A stretch of DNA of 32,045 bases from assembly GCA_024398095.1 (NCBI GenBank), contig JAKSJK010000018.1, positions 1-32,045 on the forward strand, in the 5' to 3' direction. A program made the translations under genes and the position numbers. Each line of letters begins with the position of its first letter. Position 1 is the first letter of the stretch. Below the pieces are notes generated by a model. It ran no database searches, was not told the origin of the DNA, and was given only the letters and a program-made list of their open reading frames with translations. This document shows positions 25,099 to 32,018 of this stretch, piece after piece. Origin of the DNA: Bacteroidales bacterium (lineage in GTDB: Bacteria; Bacteroidota; Bacteroidia; Bacteroidales; UBA932).

Positions 25099-26510
25099 AG
25101 AAAACCTTACTGACCATTGCCGCCGTCCTGATGGCGGCAGCAGTTGCATATTCCCAGGATTCAGGCAGCAGCACCTATTTTCTCAGAGGCTACACCTATG
25201 CCTACAAACTGAACCCGGCATTCAGCAACGACTGTTCTTTCTTTTCCATGCCGGCAGCTGGAAATGTCGTTGCAGGGGCAAATTCAAATCTGGGAATCAG
25301 GAGTCTGATCATGCCCAAGCCGGATGGGCAGTTGGCGACTTTTCTGCACAAGGATATAGATCAGGAAACGGCCCTGGCAGGATTTCAGGACCTGAACAGG
25401 ATAGGTGCGGGTCTCAACGAAACGATCTTTGCCTTCGGTGTGAATGCCGGCAAGACCTACCACAGCTTCGATCTGAGTCTGAGAACGAATGTGATATCCA
25501 ATGTTCCGGGTTCACTCTTTACCTTCATGAAGGTCGGCAACGCCGGTGGCAGGGATAGCTACGACTTCGGGCAGCTTGGAGCCAGCGTAAATGCCTATCT
25601 CGAGGGCTCATACGGATTCACCTACCTGTTTCCGCATGTACGTTTCGGTTTCAGGGTGAAGATGCTTACCGGGCTGGCCAGCGCCGAAGCATCATTCAAT
25701 CGCTTCAACCTGACCTCCAGCTCCGACAAATGGACTGTTTCCAGCCTGGGAAGCCTGCAGGTATCCATGCCTGGCGACATGGGGCTGCAGACAAAAGAAG
25801 ACGGAAAATCTATCGACTGGACCGGGATAAAAATGCCGGAAGACTATCTGAAGATTTTAACAAAGCCTTCGCTGGGAGGAGCTCTTGATCTTGGTGTGGA
25901 GGTAAAGGCATGCGATGGGCTATATATATCCGCGGCGGTACTGGACCTGGGAGGCATCTATTGGCAGAACCGCATGACAGCCATGACTCCGGACAGCGAC
26001 TGGACATATAGTGGATTCGGAGAAATTCCTGCAGACGGAGAAGACGGAGTGAAAAATCAGCTGGAACAGATGGGAGAAGAACTGGCTGATCTTGTGAACT
26101 TTCAGAAAACAGGAGAAGGAGGCAGCGCCTTCAGCATGCTCCCGTTCACAGCAAACGCCGGAATCGAGTACCGAATGCCTTTCTGGCAGGGGCTTTCGGT
26201 CGGAGCCCTGTGTTCTTACCGATACCAGGGAGTCTTCAGCTGCATCGAAGGCCGCGGCAGCATCAACATTTCCACAGGAAACTGCTTCAGTGTAAGCGGA
26301 AGCTACGGTTACGGAACCTACGGTCACTCCCTGGGAGCAGCCATCAGCCTGCACCTGCCAGGTTTCAACCTATTCGTCGGAGCCGACAATCTGCTCATCC
26401 TGAACAAGATGTCCAAGCAGTACATCCCTACCCTTCCGCTTGGAAAATCAACAGTCAACTTCGGCCTGAACTTCCTATTTGACAAAAAAGTGGGAAAACA
26501 TTTACTCTAA
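25095..26510 (+). CDS. DUF5723-family predicted outer-membrane protein
   Basis: A 471-aa exported protein with signal peptide MKKTLLTIAAVLMAAAVAYS. The start of the mature part (STYFLRGYTYAYKLNPAFSND) and alternating hydrophobic/polar strands throughout (GLYISAAVLDLGGIYWQN; GLSVGALCSYRYQGVFSC; HSLGAAISLHLPGFNLFVG) match the DUF5723 type, predicted to be an outer-membrane beta-barrel. The C-terminus NFGLNFLFDKKVGKHLL looks like a final strand. The last coding bases (26475-26499) recur exactly at 27205-27229. The function of the family is unknown to me. Confidence 0.8.
   Translation: MKKTLLTIAAVLMAAAVAYSQDSGSSTYFLRGYTYAYKLNPAFSNDCSFFSMPAAGNVVAGANSNLGIRSLIMPKPDGQLATFLHKDIDQETALAGFQDLNRIGAGLNETIFAFGVNAGKTYHSFDLSLRTNVISNVPGSLFTFMKVGNAGGRDSYDFGQLGASVNAYLEGSYGFTYLFPHVRFGFRVKMLTGLASAEASFNRFNLTSSSDKWTVSSLGSLQVSMPGDMGLQTKEDGKSIDWTGIKMPEDYLKILTKPSLGGALDLGVEVKACDGLYISAAVLDLGGIYWQNRMTAMTPDSDWTYSGFGEIPADGEDGVKNQLEQMGEELADLVNFQKTGEGGSAFSMLPFTANAGIEYRMPFWQGLSVGALCSYRYQGVFSCIEGRGSINISTGNCFSVSGSYGYGTYGHSLGAAISLHLPGFNLFVGADNLLILNKMSKQYIPTLPLGKSTVNFGLNFLFDKKVGKHLL
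26475..26499 (+). repeat. 25-bp direct repeat, left copy
   Basis: These 25 bases encode LFDKKVGK at the C-terminus of the DUF5723 gene and recur without mismatch at 27205-27229 in the same orientation, 730 bp away. Confidence 0.95.
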
Positions 26511-26516
26511 CTCTCC

Positions 26517-26559
26517 ATTTTATCAATTTGTAACCATAGTTTCAACGAATTGATAAAAT
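26517..26559. terminator. Long AT-rich inverted repeat after the DUF5723 gene
   Basis: Fourteen-base arms (ATTTTATCAATTTG at 26517-26530, CGAATTGATAAAAT at 26546-26559) pair with a single G-U, around a 15-nt loop. It lies 6 nt after the stop codon, so it may end transcription, though the loop is long and there is no GC-rich core. It could instead be a recombination or binding site (see findings). Confidence 0.5.
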
Positions 26560-26577
26560 AACTGGAGCCTGATTGAC

Positions 26578-26585
26578 TAGTTTTG
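26578..26585 (+). promoter_or_regulatory. -7 box for the 175-aa gene
   Basis: TAGTTTTG matches TAnnTTTG. Transcription would start near 26591, giving a leader of about 22 nt before the ATG at 26613. Confidence 0.45.
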
Positions 26586-26612
26586 CAGAGTAAACACTAA
26601 CATTTTCCATTT

Positions 26613-27140
26613 ATGAAAAGAACAATCTTAACTATTCTGGCAGCTGTGGCAACAATACTCAGCGCCGGCGCACAGACAATTTCCATTACAGGAACAACGA
26701 CTCTCTCGAGTTACGGAGAAGAAGGAACACTGACAATCAAGCTTTCTGAAAAACCGGGTCATCCGGTAGTTGTAGGAATAGCAGTAGATGACTGCATAAA
26801 GATTCTTGAGCCTACATATGTCAAGGGTACCGCAGGTCTTTACCTGGACTGGGCTCCAGCAGACTGGAAGAAACCGAAAGTCATCAGATACACCTTCGTT
26901 AACAATACAGGTAAGAAGGATGACATCCGGTCAGACAGAGAGGAGATAAATGCACGCATGACCCTGGGTGTTTCCAGTGATGACCTCAAGTGGAGGAAGT
27001 CCTACCCGGTTGAACTTACACTTGAAGCGAGAAAAGGCTTAAGAGGGGGGCCTAAAGGAACCAGGGTTGAACAAAACAATAACGGCATAAAGGTAACGAC
27101 ACCACCTACTCAAAATAAGAAAGTGAAAATAGGCAGATAA
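26613..27140 (+). CDS. Small secreted beta-rich protein of unknown function
   Basis: A 175-aa protein with a clear signal peptide (MKRTILTILAAVATILSAGAQ). The mature part begins with beta-sandwich-like strands (TISITGTTTLSSYGEEGTLT; HPVVVGIAVDD) and ends in a basic, disordered tail (TPPTQNKKVKIGR). I recognise no family; a remote Ig- or Calx-beta-like fold is possible. GC by hand count is about 47%, lower than its neighbours. It has its own promoter box and is the only gene between the two 25-bp direct repeats, so it may have arrived separately from the genes around it. Confidence 0.78.
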   Translation: MKRTILTILAAVATILSAGAQTISITGTTTLSSYGEEGTLTIKLSEKPGHPVVVGIAVDDCIKILEPTYVKGTAGLYLDWAPADWKKPKVIRYTFVNNTGKKDDIRSDREEINARMTLGVSSDDLKWRKSYPVELTLEARKGLRGGPKGTRVEQNNNGIKVTTPPTQNKKVKIGR

Positions 27141-27204
27141 GCAGGATAATCATTCCTTACAATTTTTTCAGTGCAGCGGCTCTTCTCTGCAGTATCCGCG
27201 CCTA

Positions 27205-27229
27205 CTATTTGACAAAAAAGTGGGAAAAC
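27205..27229 (+). repeat. 25-bp direct repeat, right copy
   Basis: Exact copy of 26475-26499. Read in the same frame it gives LFDKKVGK followed by LMN and a TGA stop at 27238-27240, so it looks like a displaced C-terminus of the DUF5723 gene. The bases before it do not match that gene. Confidence 0.95.
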
Positions 27230-27259
27230 TTATGAACTGAGACAGCAGACTCGACAGGA

Positions 27260-28846
27260 TTATTTTCTACTATTAGCAGCCTTCATTTCTTTCTTCCAGA
27301 GGTCATAGACATCGCAGATGGCTCCATCTTCGATTTCTGCCCAGACCTCTGGATGTTTGTTTCTGCCCCACCAGCGAGGACGGTTCTCCTCCTTGCGGTT
27401 CTCGGTCACTTCCCTGCACAGATGGTCCTCCACACCGGCATCGGTATAATCGGACTGCCATTCATCCATCTTGGCACGAAGAGATTCCAGGACTCCTGAA
27501 TAAGCCGGATCTGCAGCCAGATTGTGCAGGCAGAAAGGATCCTCTCGGTAGTTGTAAAGCTCCTCCAAAGGCTTGCTGTCTGCAAAATACAGCAGCTGAG
27601 CCTCGTTCAGAGCACCCTCAGCCTTGAGCCTGCGCATCACATGCAGAGCAGGTCTGTAAAAGTCCATGTAGATATGGTCTGCTGCATACGGCATGTCAGG
27701 ACGATAGTTCCTGATGTACGCGTAGGTGTCGTCATTTATGCCACGGATGCACTCCTGCACCTCATCCCAGGTATCGCGGGCAGTGTATACCCAGTCGTGG
27801 GCACCGGAAGCCTCAGACTCCTGAGGATTCAGGATATCCAGCACATGTCCCTGGTAATAGTCCGGAACCGGCACTCCGGCCAGATGCAGGAAGGAAGCTG
27901 GAAGATCGAGCTCGCTGACCAGATCGTCGCAGACTGCATGCCTGATGCCCTTGCCCCAGACAATCATTGGGATGTGGGTGCCGTCCTCGTAAAGGAATCC
28001 CTTGGCTCTCAGATCGGCACGGCCGTTGTCTGCAATGAAGAATATGATGGTATTGTCCAGCAGATCCTTTTCCTTCAGCTGGTCCATCAGCATGCCGACC
28101 TCGGCATCCATATGTTCCACCTGATCCAGATAGCAGGCAAACTCCTCCCTCACACGCGGATGGTCTGCAAGATACGGAGGCAGCACAACCTCATCGGGGT
28201 TGACAGGATGAGCTGACTGCTCCCTGATGCTCTTCCACCAGTCTCCCCTGTGGGTTACATAGAGGGTCACCTGGTTGAAGAACGGCATGTCAGCCGGATC
28301 GACATCGTACTCTTTGTCGAAGATGCCGAAGTGTTCCACGCCGTCATAGCTTCCAACATTCTCATACTTGAAGTTGCAGTCTATCTTCTTGGAATTCTCC
28401 TGGTCGTTGGTAGTATTGTTGACATTGTAGAAACAGTCCCTGTTGCCCAGGACACAGGTATATCCGCTCTCGCGCAGATACTTGGTAAACGGAACGATTG
28501 TGGTATCGGCCAGAGGCAGGTCCCTGTGGCTCCTGTGGTTGTGAGAAGCCGTAATCTCATGATGGAGACCGGTCAGCATAGCCGATCTGGTAGGAGAACT
28601 GATAGGCGCGACGCAGCGCGCATTGGTGAACATTACGCCCTCGGAGGCGAGGCGGTCAAGGTTAGGAGTCTTGACATCGGTACGGCCGTAGCAGCCGAGG
28701 TCCACTGTCATATCTTCCGCAATGATGAAAAGTATGTTCGGACGGGAGCCGAACTGAGGTTTCTGTTCATTTGCGGTGCATCCCACAGCCAGGGTGGTTG
28801 CCGCAGCGTAGATCAATCGTTTCATGCAACTGTATTCTATTTTCAT
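27260..28846 (-). CDS. Ser-type sulfatase lipoprotein
   Basis: A 528-aa sulfatase that would cleave sulfate esters, or N-sulfate, from glycans. The active-site motif is SSPTRSAMLTG, where Ser83 stands in place of the Cys of CxPSR; Ser-type enzymes need an anaerobic maturase to make formylglycine. Metal-site residues include IIAEDM (40-45) and IADNGRADL. The general pattern (LPPYLADHPRVREEFACYLDQVEHMDAEVG) resembles the heparan N-sulfatase-like group, but the substrate is not certain. MKRLIYAAATTLAVGC is a lipoprotein signal, so Met8 (28825) may be the true start; Met1 makes an ATGA overlap with the upstream gene. It is the last gene of a four-gene operon. Confidence 0.92.
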   Translation of the reverse strand: MKIEYSCMKRLIYAAATTLAVGCTANEQKPQFGSRPNILFIIAEDMTVDLGCYGRTDVKTPNLDRLASEGVMFTNARCVAPISSPTRSAMLTGLHHEITASHNHRSHRDLPLADTTIVPFTKYLRESGYTCVLGNRDCFYNVNNTTNDQENSKKIDCNFKYENVGSYDGVEHFGIFDKEYDVDPADMPFFNQVTLYVTHRGDWWKSIREQSAHPVNPDEVVLPPYLADHPRVREEFACYLDQVEHMDAEVGMLMDQLKEKDLLDNTIIFFIADNGRADLRAKGFLYEDGTHIPMIVWGKGIRHAVCDDLVSELDLPASFLHLAGVPVPDYYQGHVLDILNPQESEASGAHDWVYTARDTWDEVQECIRGINDDTYAYIRNYRPDMPYAADHIYMDFYRPALHVMRRLKAEGALNEAQLLYFADSKPLEELYNYREDPFCLHNLAADPAYSGVLESLRAKMDEWQSDYTDAGVEDHLCREVTENRKEENRPRWWGRNKHPEVWAEIEDGAICDVYDLWKKEMKAANSRK

Positions 28847-29634
28847 ATCAACTTTTCGAGAACTTTGACATCTGCCTCCGGAAACATTTCCCGGACATGT
28901 GCCACAAGCAGTCTTCGGGACTCCTCAGGAGTGCAGTCTGCCGTTCTTGCATTCTCATCTTCCGGTTCGGACAGGTGTCTCGCCCAGGACGGCATATCTT
29001 CCTGCGAGGATTCTGCACCATGGGTCTCCATACCTAGCCCGAACAAATCCTCAGGAGTGGTATTGGAAGCAATCTGCCAGCCTTTGTAGCTTAGATCCGG
29101 TCCGTTGAACACCCTCTGGATGTCACCCACGACAGACCAGGTCCCCATCTGCAGGAAAGCCATCACGCTGTCCATGGTATTCTTCTTCACAGGTTCGCCA
29201 AGAGCTGAGCATATCATCCTAAGCTCCTTCGATCCCATCGAGCCGGCCTGTCTTATTGCGGATAAAGCTGCAGGAGAATACTTCTTCATCACCTTGTCTG
29301 ACTTGGTGACAGCCTTGAAACGCTTCCCCTCAGCCATTCTGTATTTAGGAATGCTGCGTCTCCAGTTCATAAGGTGGGCATACCACTCACGTGTGGCGAA
29401 AGCCGCCTTCCCGCCAAGGAATTTGCCGTAAGCTATGTCCCCCTCGCGTACGACATCAACCTTCCAGTCCCATGGGCCAAGCTCGCCATCCTCATCCTCG
29501 AACCAGAAGCTGACAGCCGTACGGTCCTGGATGGACCAGCCGTCGACACTGCACCTGAAAAGAGGGATGAAGCCCACTTCGCGAATGACCTCAGCCATCC
29601 GCTCCCAACTGTCTATGTCGCGAAGGACAGCCAT
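28843..29634 (-). CDS. AlkZ-related protein
   Basis: A 263-aa soluble protein. The N-terminal block GFIPLFRCSVDGWSIQDRT, then GPWDWKVDVVREGDIAYGKF and GGKAAFATREWYAHLMNWRR, resembles uncharacterised proteins labelled AlkZ-related, common in anaerobes. AlkZ itself is a DNA glycosylase that unhooks crosslinks; I cannot see its QxQ-type catalytic motif here, so no activity is claimed. A winged-helix-like middle part (SPAALSAIRQAGSMGSKELR) could bind DNA. The ATG directly follows the permease stop with no gap, and its TGA overlaps the sulfatase ATG, so it is tightly embedded in the operon. Confidence 0.72.
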   Translation of the reverse strand: MAVLRDIDSWERMAEVIREVGFIPLFRCSVDGWSIQDRTAVSFWFEDEDGELGPWDWKVDVVREGDIAYGKFLGGKAAFATREWYAHLMNWRRSIPKYRMAEGKRFKAVTKSDKVMKKYSPAALSAIRQAGSMGSKELRMICSALGEPVKKNTMDSVMAFLQMGTWSVVGDIQRVFNGPDLSYKGWQIASNTTPEDLFGLGMETHGAESSQEDMPSWARHLSEPEDENARTADCTPEESRRLLVAHVREMFPEADVKVLEKLI

Positions 29635-30876
29635 TTACTTCCTGCAGATCAGTTTGCCGGCGACATAGATGATTGCCGCGGTTGCCATACCGTTGATGGA
29701 GGCAATGCCCCAGTGGAGCAGGTTTGCAACAACCGCTCCGACAACAACGCCGGCGACGGCGAACCAGTTGACTGCAAACGGTTTTACATCTTCCGAGAGG
29801 ATTCTCTTGCGATCCATGAAATAGCCTATGATAAGAATGACTCCTACAGGCGGGAGTGTGCAGTTCAGCACATTCAGCCAGCCGCAGAAGTTCCAATAGA
29901 GCCATACGGCGGCAACAGTGCCGATGAGACCGGAAACGAGCACCATGGATTTCTTGGAGAAGCCGGTGATGCTTGAAAGTCCCAGACCGGTAGAATAGAT
30001 AGCGTTATCGTTGGTGGTCCAGATGTTCAGGCCGAGCACAAGCACTGCGAAGTAGAAGAGATTCAGGTTCAGCATGACTTCGAAGATGTCGTTTCCACCG
30101 ACATAGATTGAAGAAATCGCGCCGAAGAAGAGCATCAGTGAGTTGCCCAGGAAGAAGGCACATACGGTGATGATAGCCGCAACCTTGCCATTCTTTGCAA
30201 ACCGGGTGAAATTCGGAGTCGCCGTACCGCCGGATACGAAACTGCCGATTACGAGGCCTGCGCCTGCGATTATCGAAAGGTCCTTGGAGCCCTTCGCAAA
30301 CTGTTCCACAAGGCCGCTGTCACCGCTCTTCACTGCCATGACCATGGCTACAGTGCCGAGAATGGCCACCAGAGGCACGGCAACATAACTGATGACGGTA
30401 AGGCTCTTGATGCCGAAATATGCGCTGGCAGTCATCAGGACGCCGGCAGCGAAAACCATCAGATAACCCTGCCAAGGCATGGAATCCGGAGTCACCTCAA
30501 GTCCGAGAAGTTCCTTTGCCACTGGGATGGCGAACATAGCGAGACCGACACCGAACCAACCCATCTGGGTGAACGAAATCATGGCGCTTGGCAGCCAGCT
30601 GCCTTTCTCTCCGAAAACACGTCTTCCGAGAAGGTCGAGGGACAGTCCGCTCTCTGCGCCGATGTAGCCGAGGGCTCCCGTGTAGGCTCCCAGGATGGAT
30701 CCGCCAAGGATTATCGCCCAGATGAAACCTCCGAAATCGAGTCCGGCGGCGAGGTTCTGACCGGCCCACATGCTTGCAGAGAAGAAGGTGAAGCCCATCA
30801 TGATCATGAAAAGGGTAAGGTTGCTGCGGCGATGCTGTGCCGGCACCATTGATTTTTCGAAGTCCAGGTTGCTCAT
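29635..30876 (-). CDS. codB: CodB-type cytosine/nucleobase permease (NCS1 family)
   Basis: A 413-aa inner-membrane transporter with about twelve hydrophobic segments. It matches CodB of the NCS1 family: GFTFFSASMWAGQNLAAGL in TM1, TQMGWFGVGLAMFAIP, GGTATPNFTRFAKN and NIWTTNDNAIYSTGLGLSS. E. coli CodB imports cytosine by Na+ symport. The usual partner codA (cytosine deaminase) is absent; instead a PRTase-fold gene lies 5 nt upstream. It may carry a nucleobase other than cytosine. No gap separates its stop from the next gene's ATG. Confidence 0.92.
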   Translation of the reverse strand: MSNLDFEKSMVPAQHRRSNLTLFMIMMGFTFFSASMWAGQNLAAGLDFGGFIWAIILGGSILGAYTGALGYIGAESGLSLDLLGRRVFGEKGSWLPSAMISFTQMGWFGVGLAMFAIPVAKELLGLEVTPDSMPWQGYLMVFAAGVLMTASAYFGIKSLTVISYVAVPLVAILGTVAMVMAVKSGDSGLVEQFAKGSKDLSIIAGAGLVIGSFVSGGTATPNFTRFAKNGKVAAIITVCAFFLGNSLMLFFGAISSIYVGGNDIFEVMLNLNLFYFAVLVLGLNIWTTNDNAIYSTGLGLSSITGFSKKSMVLVSGLIGTVAAVWLYWNFCGWLNVLNCTLPPVGVILIIGYFMDRKRILSEDVKPFAVNWFAVAGVVVGAVVANLLHWGIASINGMATAAIIYVAGKLICRK

Positions 30877-30881
30877 ATTAT

Positions 30882-31961
30882 TCAGTTGTCAAGATATTTG
30901 TCAAGGTCGTTGCTTATCTGTCCGAGCCTGGCCAGACATATTTCACGGAGATTCTGCGATGCAAGGCAGGCCAGATAGTCCTGTTCTGATGCATATATGC
31001 CGTACATACGGGCAGAAGGCTCATAATGGTTGAGCTGCAGCCACTGTTCATAACCGGTGTCGAGGCTGTAGCCAATCTTTTCTTCAAGGAAGGCTGTGTA
31101 GTCTGCCCCGTCTGCAACGGCCAGCAGGTCCTGCCAGTAGGCTGTAACCTCTTCCACATGCTCCCCTATCTTGTAGCGGCGCGCGCCCCCGTCGTAGATG
31201 ATGCATTTCTCCAGCAGTGCAGGAGCATAGGTATAGTCTGCCACATACTTTCTGAATTCCGGTGTGATCAGGCCACCTTTCCATCCGAAGTCGATGTCCG
31301 GGATGTTCACCCCGGTAACTCCCCTGTCTTCGTAGACAGTGAAACATCCCTCGTAGAATACGCACTGGAAACCTTCGAAATCAGGCCAGAAGGTACGTAT
31401 TTCAGCAGTCATATCTTCCATGAGGCCGATCGCCTTTGTGCCGCCGACAGTAAAGAATATGATCTTCCTGATCGAATGTCCGTTTGCCCTGAACCTGTCC
31501 ACAAAATGCTTCAGGCAGAGTTTCAAGGTAGCTCCGCTTGCGATTATGTCGCCGATCAGCAGTGTGCAGTCCGGTTCGGTGTGGGTCTGCTCGTATTTCA
31601 CATCCAGCCCGGTGATCACGCCGTCGCGGATGATTCTCTCACAGCTCATGAAACTGATGTCGCTAAGCATGATTCCGCTGCGGTGGCAGGCTTCTTCCAG
31701 AGGATAGTTGAGTCCTCCCCTGAGTATGGTCAGTATATTGACTCTGTCCAGACCTTTGCGGTCCATGGACTTGAGTTGTTCCAGAGCCTTCACGGTAGAA
31801 GGCAGCATTGCAGCATATGAGTCAAAGCCTACCACCTCGGGAGATGCCATAAGCCTGCATGTCCCAGCGTCTGAAACAAGGAAATATCCGTTTTGGAACG
31901 ATGGATCGGACAGCTTGTAAAAGCCATCGGAAACCGATTCTATCTTAGTAAATGAAAACAT
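30882..31961 (-). CDS. Phosphoribosyltransferase-fold protein
   Basis: A 359-aa protein with a type I phosphoribosyltransferase-like core: ILTILRGGLNYPLEE (76-90) and the PRPP-loop-like LLIGDIIASGATLK (134-147). The classic loop has two acidic residues (DD/ED); here it reads GD. About 180 C-terminal residues with no recognised domain follow (DIDFGWKGGLITPEFRKYVADY; YGIYASEQDYLACLASQNLRE). Pairing with a CodB permease suggests nucleobase salvage (inference). I start at Met31961 (MFSFTKIES), since the longer frame at 31988 begins inside the promoter box. Confidence 0.82.
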   Translation of the reverse strand: MFSFTKIESVSDGFYKLSDPSFQNGYFLVSDAGTCRLMASPEVVGFDSYAAMLPSTVKALEQLKSMDRKGLDRVNILTILRGGLNYPLEEACHRSGIMLSDISFMSCERIIRDGVITGLDVKYEQTHTEPDCTLLIGDIIASGATLKLCLKHFVDRFRANGHSIRKIIFFTVGGTKAIGLMEDMTAEIRTFWPDFEGFQCVFYEGCFTVYEDRGVTGVNIPDIDFGWKGGLITPEFRKYVADYTYAPALLEKCIIYDGGARRYKIGEHVEEVTAYWQDLLAVADGADYTAFLEEKIGYSLDTGYEQWLQLNHYEPSARMYGIYASEQDYLACLASQNLREICLARLGQISNDLDKYLDN

Positions 31962-31984
31962 CCCGACAAAGAAATTATCGGGAT
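31960..31984. promoter_or_regulatory. Inverted repeat at the start of the PRTase-permease operon
   Basis: ATCCCGA and TCGGGAT form perfect 7-bp arms around an 11-bp spacer. The site runs from just after the -7 box to the ATG itself, so a bound protein could block initiation, or a transcript starting early enough could hide the start codon. Confidence 0.4.
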
Positions 31985-31985
31985 A

Positions 31986-31993
31986 CAAATATA
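31986..31993 (-). promoter_or_regulatory. -7 box for the PRTase-codB-AlkZ-like-sulfatase operon
   Basis: The minus strand reads TATATTTG, an exact TAnnTTTG match, with TTTC 19 nt upstream as a near-match to the -33 TTTG. Transcription would start near 31979, about 18 nt before the ATG. Confidence 0.58.
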
Positions 31994-32018
31994 GTAAAAT
32001 TTCCGCGAAAAAGAAAGC

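Noticed and set aside
28250..29089. A 279-codon open frame on the plus strand
   Set aside because: It lies across the sulfatase and AlkZ-like genes on the other strand and has no recognisable features.
31026..31820. A 264-codon open frame on the plus strand
   Set aside because: It is antisense to the PRTase-fold gene, which has clear motifs and a promoter.
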